Source: Gammaproteobacteria bacterium
GTDB taxonomy: Bacteria > Pseudomonadota > Gammaproteobacteria > Burkholderiales > Gallionellaceae
Reading direction: 5' to 3'
DNA length: 64,000 nt
Assembly: GCA_018820925.1 (NCBI GenBank)
Contig: JAHJNJ010000004.1
Coordinates: forward strand, 98,154-162,153
The position numbers and the translations under genes were made by a program. Below are positions 1 through 8,420 of the stretch, piece by piece (position 1 is the first letter of the stretch; each line of letters begins with the position of its first letter). A model generated the notes under the pieces. That model was given only the letters and a program-made list of their open reading frames with translations. It made no database searches and was not told the origin of the DNA.

Positions 1-504
1 CAGCACTACGGCGTCTGCGCTTGCCATGTGTTCGCCATCCGGTGCGACGAAGCGCAATGCGCCCTGTTCGTCCCAACCTGTCCAGCGATGCCGCGCATGA
101 AAACACACGCCGCTTTCGCGCAACCGGTGCAGCCAAGCGCGCAGCAACGGCGCGGCTTTCATATCGGCGGGGAATATTCGGCCGGAAGTGCCGCCAAAAG
201 TCTCGATACCGAGGCCGTGTATCCACTCGCGCAAAGCCTGGGGCGGAAAATTGCGCAGCAACGGTTCGATATCGGTTCGGTGTGCGCCATAGCGTGTCAG
301 GAAAACTTCAAACGGCTCGGCGTGGGTGATGTTCATCCCGCCTTTGCCCGCCATCAGGAACTTGCGCCCCACACTGGGCATGGCGTCATAGACGTCTACC
401 CGCACGCCGCCCCGGGCCAGCACTTCTGCCGCCATCAATCCGGCCGGACCGCCGCCAATGACGGCAACGACAGGGGTGTTCGGGAGGCGGTTGTTGCGGT
501 TCAT
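1..504 (-). CDS. NAD(P)/FAD-dependent oxidoreductase (HI0933-like flavoprotein), 3' end outside window
   Basis: The reading frame starts at ATG 504 on the minus strand and runs off the window edge, so only the first 168 codons are present. The N-terminus carries an FAD-binding Rossmann motif, VIGGGPAGLMAAE, at about residues 15-27. It is followed by VGRKFLMAGKGGMNITH, which is typical of the HI0933/YhiN family of flavoproteins (usual length about 400 aa). The family has no firmly assigned substrate and is thought to be a cytosolic oxidoreductase. The gene is divergent from the helicase gene that starts at 624. The family assignment is secure, the exact function is not. Confidence 0.85.
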   Translation of the reverse strand, partial: MNRNNRLPNTPVVAVIGGGPAGLMAAEVLARGGVRVDVYDAMPSVGRKFLMAGKGGMNITHAEPFEVFLTRYGAHRTDIEPLLRNFPPQALREWIHGLGIETFGGTSGRIFPADMKAAPLLRAWLHRLRESGVCFHARHRWTGWDEQGALRFVAPDGEHMASADAVVL

Positions 505-578
505 GTGCGGGAAGGTATTGTTAAAGCAGGCGATTATAGAGTTTATTGGCTGTTTCGGCCGGTACTGGTGGAGGAGCG

Positions 579-584
579 TATAAT
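579..584 (+). promoter_or_regulatory. Putative -10 hexamer for rhlE
   Basis: A perfect TATAAT lies 39 bp before the TTG start of the helicase. No good -35 is visible at 16-18 bp spacing. Transcription from here would begin near 591. That lies inside a 12-codon ORF (585-623) whose TAA directly abuts the helicase start, which argues against that ORF being translated from this promoter. Confidence 0.45.
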
Positions 585-623
585 ATGTCCATCGAAAACT
601 TGACTACGACGAAGAGAAGATAA

Positions 624-1991
624 TTGAATACAGTTAGTTTTGCCGATCTGAAGCTGGCGCCCGAACTCCTCAAGGCACTTACCGAATCCGGTTACACCAC
701 CCCCACCCCTGTCCAGGCACAAGCCATTCCGGTTGTGCTGCAAGGCCGCGACCTCATGGGCGGCGCGCAAACCGGCACGGGCAAGACTGCGGCGTTTGCG
801 CTGCCCATGCTGCAAAAATTGCTGCCGCACGCCAGTTCCAGCACGTCCCCGGCCAGGCATCCGGTACGCGCACTGATCCTGGTTCCGACGCGCGAACTGG
901 CGATCCAGGTGGAACAGAGCGTCAGAACTTACGCAAAACATACCAAGCTGCGTTCGCTGGTCGTATTCGGCGGCGTGGATATCAGGACGCAGACACCGCA
1001 CCTGAAGACGGGTGTGGAAATCCTGGTGGCGACGCCGGGGCGCCTGCTGGATCACATCGAGCAGAAGACAGTGCAACTGAATCTGGTGCAGATGCTGGTG
1101 TTGGACGAAGCCGACCGCATGCTGGACATGGGTTTCATGCCGGACTTGAAACGCATCCTCGCCCTGTTGCCCCGGCAGCGGCAAAGCTTGATGTTCTCCG
1201 CGACCTTCTCGAACGAGATCAAGAAGTTGTCGGAAGACTTCATGAACTTCCCGACGCTGATCGAAGTTGCGCGCAGCAACGCTTCCGCCGAAAACATCAC
1301 GCAGAAGGTCTTTCTGGTCGATCAGTCGGACAAGCATCAACTGCTGGCGCAAATTCTGCGCGGCGACGATGCCAAGCAGGCCATCGTATTCACCAAGACC
1401 AAGCTCACCGCCAGCCGTCTGGCCAAACAGTTGCAGCGCGAAGGCGTGTCCGCCGATGCCATCCACGGCGACAAGAGCCAACTGGAGCGCATACAGGCGC
1501 TGGATGCTTTCAAGCAGGGAAAAACGGCCGTGCTGATCGCCACCGACGTGGCCGCGCGCGGGCTGGACATCGACAGCCTGCCGATGGTCATCAACTACGA
1601 GATACCCCATGCCGCAGAAGATTATGTACACCGCATCGGTCGTACCGGCCGCGCGGGCGCATCCGGTACGGCCATCTCGCTGGTGTCGCCGGAGGAAGCA
1701 AAGTATCTGGTGGAAATCGAGAAACTGATCAAGACCGAGATACCCAAAGAGCGCGCCAACCTGCCCGCGCATGCCGCAAGGCCGCAGCGCGCACCGCGCG
1801 GAGAACACGCTGAACACAAACACGAGTACCACACCCCCGCGCCGAAAAAGCCCGCCCACGATCCGTGGTTCGACAAGCCTTATGTGCCCAGCATCAGCGC
1901 GCCCGCCGTGCCGGTGAAAAAACACGATGAACCGGTAATAAGCAAACCCAAGGCGCAAATACCGGCGTTGTTCGTGCGCAGGCCCGGCTGA
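624..1991 (+). CDS. rhlE: DEAD-box RNA helicase, RhlE type
   Basis: This is a 455-aa ATP-dependent RNA helicase that probably acts in ribosome maturation or mRNA decay in the cytosol. All superfamily 2 motifs are visible: a Q motif (TPTPVQAQAI, about residues 27-36), AQTGTGKT (Walker A, about 48-55), PTRELA, VLDEADRM (Walker B), SATFS, and HRIGRTGRAG near residue 340. A basic, proline-rich tail after about residue 370 is usual for RhlE. The start is TTG at 624, preceded by the purine-rich GAAGAGAAGAT; the N-terminus from there matches the family (SFADLKLAPELLKAL). Motif content makes the assignment secure; the gene symbol is a best match within the DEAD-box family. Confidence 0.9.
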   Translation: MNTVSFADLKLAPELLKALTESGYTTPTPVQAQAIPVVLQGRDLMGGAQTGTGKTAAFALPMLQKLLPHASSSTSPARHPVRALILVPTRELAIQVEQSVRTYAKHTKLRSLVVFGGVDIRTQTPHLKTGVEILVATPGRLLDHIEQKTVQLNLVQMLVLDEADRMLDMGFMPDLKRILALLPRQRQSLMFSATFSNEIKKLSEDFMNFPTLIEVARSNASAENITQKVFLVDQSDKHQLLAQILRGDDAKQAIVFTKTKLTASRLAKQLQREGVSADAIHGDKSQLERIQALDAFKQGKTAVLIATDVAARGLDIDSLPMVINYEIPHAAEDYVHRIGRTGRAGASGTAISLVSPEEAKYLVEIEKLIKTEIPKERANLPAHAARPQRAPRGEHAEHKHEYHTPAPKKPAHDPWFDKPYVPSISAPAVPVKKHDEPVISKPKAQIPALFVRRPG

Positions 1992-2006
1992 ATTCATTAG
2001 CCCTGC

Positions 2007-2200
2007 ATGTTTGTCGCACAAGTCATCCCCCCGACTTCCTGCTGATCCTGCTCGGGGTGGTCATGTGCCGCCGGTTCGTGTTGAGCGAGGACTTCTGGCC
2101 GCAGCTGGATCGCTTGATTTATTTCGTGTTTTTCCCGGCGCTGCTGTTCGCTCGGGGGGGGGCGGCGATACCATTGCCGCGCAGATGATGCTGGGCACTT
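2007..2200 (+). pseudogene. Decayed N-terminal fragment of an AEC-family (auxin efflux carrier) permease
   Basis: Read across two frameshifts, the segment encodes a first transmembrane helix (DFLLILLGVVMCRRF) followed by LSEDFWPQLDRLIYF and FFPALLF. This is the characteristic start of AEC-family transporters. The frame from ATG 2007 is lost at a run of six C (2027-2032), and a second shift lies at a run of nine G (2154-2162). Nothing recognisable as the remaining roughly 250 residues follows, so this is a truncated remnant and not a sequencing artefact of an intact gene. The call rests on one short but distinctive motif block. Confidence 0.55.
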
Positions 2201-2304
2201 TGCGGGCCGCATTGACCTTGCCGTTGGACGGGGTTGTAGGCGACAGGGCTGGGCGCAATCGCGGTTCCGGCATGCGCCTGCCAGCCAATCCGTTTTCTCC
2301 TACC

Positions 2305-2334
2305 TGTACTTAAGTACACCTGTACCTCAGTACA
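2305..2334. promoter_or_regulatory. Tandem TGTAC-N4-GTACA palindromes upstream of the PEP-CTERM gene
   Basis: There are two 14-bp inverted repeats, TGTACTTAAGTACA (2305-2318) and TGTACCTCAGTACA (2321-2334), with centres 16 bp apart, about 140 bp before the PEP-CTERM protein gene. The same half-sites and 4-bp spacer recur at 22148 and 43685. I infer a dimeric regulator with a tandem site here; no characterised regulator with this site is known to me. Confidence 0.6.
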
Positions 2335-2471
2335 CTTGTTTGACATGCTCAAAATGATTACCTTTCGCCCGTGTGCTCGCTTATGACTGGTTATTCAGGC
2401 TGGTTGATCTGGTTTTCCTGGAGTCTGACAGCGATGAGGATTATCCAATCGAATTCAAATGGAGGTGTTAA

Positions 2472-3089
2472 ATGAAACGCATTGCTCTCAGTATGTTGCT
2501 TGCATCGGTAATCGGCGCAGCACAGGCCGACACTGTTGGCACGCTTGAAGTGGCCAACGGTTCGGTTGTTACGTTCTCTAATTATGACGGAGAGGCATTG
2601 GCTGTTACCGGTGCTCAGAGCAGCGGTTCATGGGGTTCGCTATTTACCACGGCGGGGGGGTATTTTTATGCCACCTACCTGGGTAACGAAAGCGGATACA
2701 CAAATGACTTCTCCTTTGGTTTGGGAAATGGCTCTCTGCTGGAGTCTAACGACACGGGAACGGTGATTTCGCAATGGGTGGATGCAGGTACTGTGAATTT
2801 CAGTTTTTCGGATAACGCAGATCTTGGTCATGTTTTCCACAATGGCGACCAGCAAAGCAATCCTTTCGGTTTCGTGATTCTGAATGGCCAAACAAACATT
2901 TACGGCACATTCGACTATCTTCTGGGCTTCAACGATAGTTGGACAGGCGATGCGGATTACGACGACTTCGTCGTTGGCGTGAATTTCGTGGCGGCAGTAC
3001 CTGAGCCCGAGACCTACGCGATGCTGCTGGCCGGCCTTGGACTGCTTGGCATGAGCCTTCGTCGCCGCAAGAGCAATATGTTCGACTAA
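2472..3089 (+). CDS. PEP-CTERM sorting domain protein (exosortase substrate)
   Basis: This is a 205-aa exported protein. It has a Sec signal peptide (residues 1 to about 19, cleavage after AQA) and an acidic, Gly/Asn/Asp-rich central part resembling DUF4114-type domains (GDADYDDFVVGVNF). The C-terminal PEP-CTERM signal begins at about residue 177: VPEPETYAMLLAGLGLLG, one transmembrane helix, then the basic RRRK. Such proteins are recognised and cleaved by exosortases, here presumably the EpsH at 6048. The start has a strong GGAGGTG ribosome site. It is the only PEP-CTERM substrate in the window. The sorting signal is certain; its role on the cell surface or in the EPS matrix is unknown. Confidence 0.92.
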   Translation: MKRIALSMLLASVIGAAQADTVGTLEVANGSVVTFSNYDGEALAVTGAQSSGSWGSLFTTAGGYFYATYLGNESGYTNDFSFGLGNGSLLESNDTGTVISQWVDAGTVNFSFSDNADLGHVFHNGDQQSNPFGFVILNGQTNIYGTFDYLLGFNDSWTGDADYDDFVVGVNFVAAVPEPETYAMLLAGLGLLGMSLRRRKSNMFD

Positions 3090-3116
3090 GCTTGCTTGAG
3101 TCGCTGTATCTCCGAC

Positions 3117-3146
3117 AACCCCGCTCAGACGCGGGGTTCGTCTTTT
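3117..3146 (+). terminator. Rho-independent terminator after the PEP-CTERM gene
   Basis: An 8-bp perfect GC-rich stem, AACCCCGC / GCGGGGTT (3117-3124 and 3131-3138), has a 6-nt loop and is followed by CGTCTTTTC. It lies 28 bp after the stop codon. Confidence 0.8.
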
Positions 3147-3593
3147 CAAGAGCGGCAATATTGAAACGGTAAGGTTGCTATTCCTTTTCGATTGGAATGT
3201 TTGGTGCGGCTCGATAAAAAACATACGGTTAGTGAGTGAGTGCGGGCGCATTGCAGACCTGGCAAGTGCATCTGGAAAGGGGTTTTCTGGTAAAGTGAAT
3301 GGGTGCTCGTATCTGGAAAATCACGGTAGTGGAGAAGCAATTTATACTTCATGATCGTGCTTGTTATGCGAATAACAAGTAATGAAGTGTATGTTTCTGA
3401 CGATGCAGATATGGCGGTCTTGCACATTTATACTCAATCGAACCCATAGGCAACTTTCGTAATGAACTGCATATACGCTCTATTCCGCCCTTCGGTACTT
3501 GTAGAATTGCGTTTCGAAGAGCATGTACTGTTGAATTTTGATAATTCATGCTTCCCGCAAGATGGCCGGCACGCGTTGAGAGTTTGAGAGTCT
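3147..3593. promoter_or_regulatory. 447-bp leader region of the eps operon with two palindromes
   Basis: No credible gene is seen. The region precedes the first core eps gene. It holds a perfect 8-bp-arm inverted repeat, CTTGTTATGCGAATAACAAG (3360-3379), with no U-tract, and a shorter one with arms TGAATT/AATTCA (3532-3548). A possible -10, TATACT, sits at 3429-3434 without a convincing -35. The palindromes are candidate operators controlling EPS expression; no regulator can be named. Confidence 0.45.
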
Positions 3594-4973
3594 ATGTCCG
3601 CTAACGATGTCCCCGTAGTTTCCTTCTTCAAGCGCGTGCTTGACCCCTTTATAACCTGGGGGGTACTGGTTTTGGTCACCTGGATGTACGACCAGGTCTT
3701 CACCGGGTATTACCTGGTGCTGATGATCATCACCTATTTTGTCTCTTCATATATTTACGAACAGACCTCCATATACAGCACCTGGCGCAATGGCAATATG
3801 CTGGAGTATGTCCGCGACACCCTGATCGGCTGGAGCATCGTTGTTGCCATCCTTCTTCTGTTGAATTATGCGACCAACTTTGAGCGCCATTATTCGGAAG
3901 AGGTCATATTGACCTGGTTCATCGTCACGCCGATTGCCCTGTTATTGAGCCATGTCGTCGTACGTATGATTGCCGATGCGTTGCGCCACAAGGGCGGATT
4001 GCGTTCTGCGGTTATTGTCGGAGCCAATGAAACCAGCCAAAAACTGGCCGGTCGCATTGCCGAATTTCCCTATCTGCTTATCGATATTCGGGGATTCTTC
4101 GACGAGCGAAACGACGACCGGATCCCGCACGGGCTCGGGCCGCGTCTGGGCGGGATGACGGATGTCGCCAGTTATGCCCGCAAGAACAACATCGAGATGA
4201 TCTTCATCAGCCTGCCCATGTCCGCCCAGCCCCGCATCCGCGAAATCATCGACGATCTGCACGACACCACAGCTTCCGTGTATTTCCTGCCCGATGTTTA
4301 CGTATACGACCTGATGCAGGCGCGCTTCAACAGCGTGGGGGGCATACCGGTGGTCGCCGCATGCGAATCACCCTTTTCCGGCGTGGACAGCGTGGTGAAA
4401 AACGTCAGCGATTTTGTGCTCGCTTTGATATTCCTGATTCTGCTCTCGCCGCTCATGCTGTGCATCGCGCTGGCTGTAGTGCTGACCTCGCCCGGTCCAG
4501 CCATCTTCAGGCAGCGTCGCTACGGTCTTAACGGCGAAGAAATCACCGTCTACAAGTTCCGGTCCATGACGGTCAGGGAAGACGGCCCAAACGTGGCGCA
4601 GGCGCAGAAAAACGACCCGCGAGTGACCAGGATTGGCGCTTTTTTGCGCCGTACCTCGCTGGACGAATTGCCTCAGTTCATCAACGTATTGCAGGGTCGC
4701 ATGAGCATAGTCGGTCCGCGTCCGCATGCGGTCGCCCACAACGAGCTCTATCGCAAGCTGATCAAAGGCTATATGTTGCGCCATAAGGTGAAACCGGGAA
4801 TTACGGGATGGGCCCAGGTGAACGGTATGCGCGGCGAAACCGAGGTTCTGGAGAAAATGCAGGGCCGCATCGACCATGATCTGTACTACCTGAAAAACTG
4901 GTCGATATGGTTCGATCTGTGGATTATCTTGCGTACGGTATGGGTGGTACTGCGCCGGGATAACGCGTACTAA
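3594..4973 (+). CDS. epsB: Undecaprenyl-phosphate glycosylphosphotransferase, first sugar transferase for EPS
   Basis: This 459-aa inner-membrane enzyme would transfer a sugar-1-phosphate from a nucleotide sugar to undecaprenyl phosphate, starting the EPS repeat unit. The N-terminal half has about four transmembrane helices and a CoA-binding-like region (about residues 130-240: AVIVGANETSQKLAG). The C-terminal bacterial sugar transferase domain follows, with a helix at about 275-300, VYKFRSM, RRTSLDELPQF, IVGPRPH and KPGITGWAQV. Length and order match the WcaJ/GumD/EpsB class (TIGR03023/03025). It heads the core eps genes. The sugar (glucose or galactose) cannot be read from sequence. The symbol follows Methylobacillus naming and is tentative. 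Confidence 0.88.
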   Translation: MSANDVPVVSFFKRVLDPFITWGVLVLVTWMYDQVFTGYYLVLMIITYFVSSYIYEQTSIYSTWRNGNMLEYVRDTLIGWSIVVAILLLLNYATNFERHYSEEVILTWFIVTPIALLLSHVVVRMIADALRHKGGLRSAVIVGANETSQKLAGRIAEFPYLLIDIRGFFDERNDDRIPHGLGPRLGGMTDVASYARKNNIEMIFISLPMSAQPRIREIIDDLHDTTASVYFLPDVYVYDLMQARFNSVGGIPVVAACESPFSGVDSVVKNVSDFVLALIFLILLSPLMLCIALAVVLTSPGPAIFRQRRYGLNGEEITVYKFRSMTVREDGPNVAQAQKNDPRVTRIGAFLRRTSLDELPQFINVLQGRMSIVGPRPHAVAHNELYRKLIKGYMLRHKVKPGITGWAQVNGMRGETEVLEKMQGRIDHDLYYLKNWSIWFDLWIILRTVWVVLRRDNAY

Positions 4974-5069
4974 TTCAGTGAGGTAAACCCCCGGCTATGC
5001 TAGGGGATGTTACTTAGAATTGCCCGGTTGATCGGGACATGAACTTAACTAAAGCAGAAGGAGACTATT

Positions 5070-5951
5070 TTGATCCGTTTCGATATGTCGTTAACCGGGA
5101 AGCCCCATTCCCATACCCTGTTTACGCGCCTCCTGTGTGCGGTTCTGGTACTCGGAACAGCCTTGGGCATGTCTGCCTGCGGCAACAAGGAAAAAAAGGC
5201 GGGGCAGGCTCTGGTCAGGGTAAACGGTGAAGAGATCACCGTGTTGCAGGTCAATGACGAGCTCAAACGCGCCGGCATCCGGCCCGAACAACAAGAGGCT
5301 GCGACCAAGCAGTTGCTGGAAGCGCTGATTGATCGACAACTGGTTCTGGATGAGGCGATGCGCAACGAGGTCGACCGCACGGCGGGCGTTGTGCAGGCGA
5401 TCGAGCGCGCAAAAACGCAGATTATTACGCAGGCGTACCTGAAGAGTCTTGAAGCCCAACTCGTTAAGCCCACCCCTGCGGAGATCGACGATTACTTCCA
5501 AAAACACCCCGAATATTTCACCCAGCGCAAGCAGTTTGATGTGCAGCAACTGGTGATAGCAACCAGGGATTTCAGTAGTGAGCTCAAGTCGGTCGTTGAA
5601 TCTGCCAAGTCGCTGGACGGAATTGCGTCATGGCTGGATGGGCATGACGTGCGCTATGTGCGCGGGCAGATGTCGCGTAGCACTACAGATCTGCCGGAAC
5701 AGATGGTTGAGAAACTCAAGGATATGAATAAGGGGCAGATATTCATTGTCAATGAGGGGGAGAACAGCATGATCAACCTCATTTCAAATATCAGAATCAG
5801 CCCTGTTTCGGCCAAGACGGCTGCGCCGCAGATAGAGCAGTTTTTGTTCAACAAGAAAATCAGTGAAGCGGCTAAGGCGGAAATCACGCATTTGCGTGCT
5901 TCAGCGAAAATCGAGTATCTCAATGCCCCGGCACCAGATGCGCCCAAATAG
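5070..5951 (+). CDS. epsD: EpsD-type peptidyl-prolyl cis-trans isomerase, lipoprotein
   Basis: This is a 293-aa SurA/PpiC-related protein. It has a lipoprotein signal peptide (hydrophobic stretch, lipobox GMSAC at about residues 31-35), a SurA-like N-terminal helical region and a parvulin-like C-terminal part. Sequence and position match the EpsD family of exosortase B loci (TIGR02925), thought to assist folding of periplasmic or outer-membrane EPS components. The start is TTG 5070 with AAGGAG seven bases upstream; an ATG at 5085 is an alternative. It lies between the initiating transferase and exosortase B. The family is clear, the client protein is unknown. Confidence 0.85.
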   Translation: MIRFDMSLTGKPHSHTLFTRLLCAVLVLGTALGMSACGNKEKKAGQALVRVNGEEITVLQVNDELKRAGIRPEQQEAATKQLLEALIDRQLVLDEAMRNEVDRTAGVVQAIERAKTQIITQAYLKSLEAQLVKPTPAEIDDYFQKHPEYFTQRKQFDVQQLVIATRDFSSELKSVVESAKSLDGIASWLDGHDVRYVRGQMSRSTTDLPEQMVEKLKDMNKGQIFIVNEGENSMINLISNIRISPVSAKTAAPQIEQFLFNKKISEAAKAEITHLRASAKIEYLNAPAPDAPK

Positions 5952-6047
5952 GGCATGCAGGGTTCCATGTGACGTGAGGAATGGACAAACAACCGATGAA
6001 CGAAACCAATCCAACTTGCCGGGCGCTTGCTCGATAAGTATTTGAAT

Positions 6048-6947
6048 ATGGAAAACTACCTGACCAGGATCGGCATTCCGAAAGCACACCTGCCTGAATG
6101 GCTGCCCATCGTTCTTGGGCTGCTGGTCTTGTACGTGCCCACTTTCTACGACTTGGCCAGAGGTTTGTGGGCCACCGAAGGGCAGGCGCATGGTCCCATC
6201 ATGCTTGCGCTTGCGATTTGGCTGGTTTTTCGCCAGTGGCAGGGCATGCTGGAAAAAAGCGACGGACAGCCGACCTCTGCCGCAGGTTGGGCGGTTCTGG
6301 CCATTGCGTTGCTGTTCTACATCATCGGCCGCTCGCAGCAGATCATGCTGTTTGAACTCGGCTCGTTTATCTGGGTGCTGGCCGCCATTCTTCTCCTCAA
6401 GCGAGGAAGCCGCGCGCTGAAGGTGATGTGGTTCCCCCTGTTTTTCATGCTGTTCATGATTCCGCTGCCCGGAACGATAGTCGCCGCGCTCACCATGCCC
6501 ATGAAAATGGCGGTTTCCTATGTGACGGCGAATATCCTGTATTGGGCCGATTACCCCATTGCGCGCAACGGCGTCATCCTGCAGATCGGGCAATACCAAC
6601 TTCTGGTTGCGGATGCCTGCGCCGGCCTGCAGACATTGCTGACGCTGGAATCGCTGGGGCTGTTTTACATGAACGTGGTGCGCCATACCTCGATTTTCAG
6701 AAACATTGTGCTGGCCATCCTGATCGTGCCCATTTCGTTCGCGGCAAACGTGATTCGTGTCATCACGCTCACGCTGATTACCTACTACTTTGGCGATGCA
6801 GCCGGGCAGGGGTTTCTGCACGGATTCGCGGGCATGGTTTTGTTCTTCAGCGCATTGCTGTTGATACTGGGCGTGGATGGGTTGCTGCAATATATCGTCA
6901 GGCTGCGCGCAGGAAACGCAGCCCTGCCCGCGAGCGACAGCCGATGA
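6048..6947 (+). CDS. epsH: Exosortase B (PEP-CTERM processing transpeptidase)
   Basis: This is a 299-aa polytopic inner-membrane protein with about eight transmembrane helices. The exosortase catalytic signature is intact: Cys in VADACAGLQTLL (about residue 191), Arg in ANVIRVI (about 232) and His in GFLHGFAG (about 256). It would cleave PEP-CTERM proteins at the membrane. The B type is inferred from the EpsI partner downstream and the EpsD upstream. ATG 6048 is chosen; an in-frame TTG at 6027 is possible. A short ORF with a better ribosome site (ATG 5981 to TAA near 6037) lies just upstream in another frame and might be a leader or a frame-shifted N-terminus. Its stop overlaps the start of epsI by 4 bp. 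Confidence 0.9.
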   Translation: MENYLTRIGIPKAHLPEWLPIVLGLLVLYVPTFYDLARGLWATEGQAHGPIMLALAIWLVFRQWQGMLEKSDGQPTSAAGWAVLAIALLFYIIGRSQQIMLFELGSFIWVLAAILLLKRGSRALKVMWFPLFFMLFMIPLPGTIVAALTMPMKMAVSYVTANILYWADYPIARNGVILQIGQYQLLVADACAGLQTLLTLESLGLFYMNVVRHTSIFRNIVLAILIVPISFAANVIRVITLTLITYYFGDAAGQGFLHGFAGMVLFFSALLLILGVDGLLQYIVRLRAGNAALPASDSR

Positions 6948-7627
6948 AAAGTACGATTGTCAGTTTTGTTCTGGGTGGTTCCATGGTGCTTGCCGGCGCT
7001 CTGGCCTGGATCATGACGCCAACTGCCGAGAGCGCAGCGCAACAGGCCAAGATCAATCTTGAAACCATGATCCCGGCCAATTTTGACGGGTGGAAGATAG
7101 AGCCCGATATGGCGGCGCGCATCGTCAATCCGGATGACGAGGGACTTGTGGTCGAGATTTACGACCAGACTTTGTCCCGCACCTATATCAATACCGAAGG
7201 CGAGCGCGTCATGCTGTCGATCGCGTACGGCGGAAAACAGAGCACGGACCTGCACGTGCACAGGCCGGAAATTTGCTATGCGGCAGGCGGATTCAGCATC
7301 AGCAAAATTTCCAAGACATTTGTCGACACGACAATCGGGCGCATCCCGGTGATGCGCCTGGTTGCGAAACAGGGTGCGCGCAATGAACCGATAACCTATT
7401 GGGTCAGGGTGGGCGATTCGCTTACCCGCGGCTGGATAGAGCAGAAGCTGGCGGCGATAGGCTACGGACTGACCCGGAAAGTGCCGGACGGACTCCTGTT
7501 TCGCGTGTCTACCATCTCCAACGACGAGCAGGACTCCTACCGGATCCAGCAGGCGTTTCTGGTGGCAATGATGAAGGCAGTGAAAAGCACGGACAGGTTC
7601 TGGCTGGTCGGGCAGTTGGGGTCGTGA
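6944..7627 (+). CDS. epsI: EpsI, exosortase B-associated periplasmic protein
   Basis: This 227-aa protein has an N-terminal membrane anchor (residues about 5-25) and a periplasmic domain of the EpsI family (TIGR02914/DUF3485), often fused or adjacent to exosortases. Motifs include MIPANFDGWKI near residue 45 and the conserved HVHRPEICY near residue 105, which holds the Cys and His found in this family. The ATG overlaps the exosortase stop codon (ATGA), implying translational coupling. A longer in-frame opening upstream overlaps exosortase and is not coding. EpsI is required with EpsH in polysaccharide loci, but its biochemical role is not established. Confidence 0.9.
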   Translation: MKSTIVSFVLGGSMVLAGALAWIMTPTAESAAQQAKINLETMIPANFDGWKIEPDMAARIVNPDDEGLVVEIYDQTLSRTYINTEGERVMLSIAYGGKQSTDLHVHRPEICYAAGGFSISKISKTFVDTTIGRIPVMRLVAKQGARNEPITYWVRVGDSLTRGWIEQKLAAIGYGLTRKVPDGLLFRVSTISNDEQDSYRIQQAFLVAMMKAVKSTDRFWLVGQLGS

Positions 7628-7765
7628 GTGCCCAGGTTATGCCGTGCGCGTTGTGGAGACCGCCGGACTTGACGGGAATGAAAGCCGACGCAACCTGCCG
7701 AATCGGTTGGAAGCAAACGGTTTGTTGGCGGTGATGATTCTGTATAGCACAAGGAGTATTCGATA

Positions 7766-8329
7766 ATGTTCAGGAAAGTTTTCTTTGCGCTGTGTTTATT
7801 GTGGTTGGAACTGGGTTCCGGAGGCGCTGTTGCAGCGGACAGCCCGGAAATCTACCAGTTGCGACCGGGCGACCGGGTGCTGATTTCCGTGTGGCGGGAA
7901 GACACCCTGCAGCGGGAAGTGGTCGTCCTGCCGGACGGGAGTGTCACCTTCCCCCTGATTGGCCGGGTTGAGGTGGCGGGTCTCAGCACGCCCGAGGTGG
8001 AACAGAGCATTACCGCCAAACTGAAAAAATATATTCCGGAGCCCATCGTCACGGTGGTGATTGTCGGTATCGAAGGCAGTCGCGCTTACGTTACGGGCAA
8101 GGTTCTGCATCCCGGATCGCTCATCATCAACGGCCCCATTACCGTGCTCCAGGCCATCAGCCTGGTGGGTGGACTGGACCGGTTCGCGGACGAAGGCGGC
8201 ATCAAGGTTATCCGCGCGAAGGCGGACGGACAGGAAATATTGCCGGTCAATTACAAAGACATCATTTCCGGCAAAAACGTATCGACCAATATACAGCTCA
8301 AGGCGGGCGACACGCTTGTGGTGCCGTGA
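7766..8329 (+). CDS. epsE: Polysaccharide export periplasmic/outer-membrane protein EpsE (Wza-like)
   Basis: This is a 187-aa secreted protein with a signal peptide (residues 1 to about 24). The Poly_export domain (about 28-105: YQLRPGDRVLISVW, LPDGSVTFPLIGRVEVAG) is followed by one SLBB-type beta-grasp (about 110-187: VTGKVLHPGSLII). It is shorter than E. coli Wza (379 aa) and lacks its C-terminal helical barrel, as is usual for EpsE of this locus type (TIGR03028). There is no lipobox cysteine. It would form part of the export channel with EpsF/EpsG and probably the next gene. AAGGAG lies 9 nt upstream of the ATG. Confidence 0.88.
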   Translation: MFRKVFFALCLLWLELGSGGAVAADSPEIYQLRPGDRVLISVWREDTLQREVVVLPDGSVTFPLIGRVEVAGLSTPEVEQSITAKLKKYIPEPIVTVVIVGIEGSRAYVTGKVLHPGSLIINGPITVLQAISLVGGLDRFADEGGIKVIRAKADGQEILPVNYKDIISGKNVSTNIQLKAGDTLVVP

Positions 8330-8420
8330 TTTGGCTGCTTGGGGCCAACATTAGCAAATTGCCGAAATCGGACACGGGACGAATTTATATGGCGTTACAT
8401 TCGGGGATGGGGGAATTCAG

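Noticed and set aside
585..623. 12-codon ORF abutting the helicase start as a leader peptide
   Set aside because: The likely transcription start lies inside it, so it would not be translated from the visible promoter; no amino-acid repeat suggests attenuation.
543..2021. Long minus-strand open frame (492 codons) opposite the helicase gene
   Set aside because: It is antisense to an intact DEAD-box helicase with all motifs. Its translation is His/Arg/Gln-rich and has no recognisable domain.
2335..2471. Sigma-54 (-24/-12) promoter for the PEP-CTERM gene, as in PrsK/PrsR-regulated systems
   Set aside because: No TGGCAC-N5-TTGCW pattern was found here or in the other intergenic regions I inspected.
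6428..7627. 399-codon version of EpsI starting inside exosortase B
   Set aside because: The first 172 codons overlap the exosortase frame and show no homology; EpsI begins at ATG 6944, coupled to the exosortase stop.
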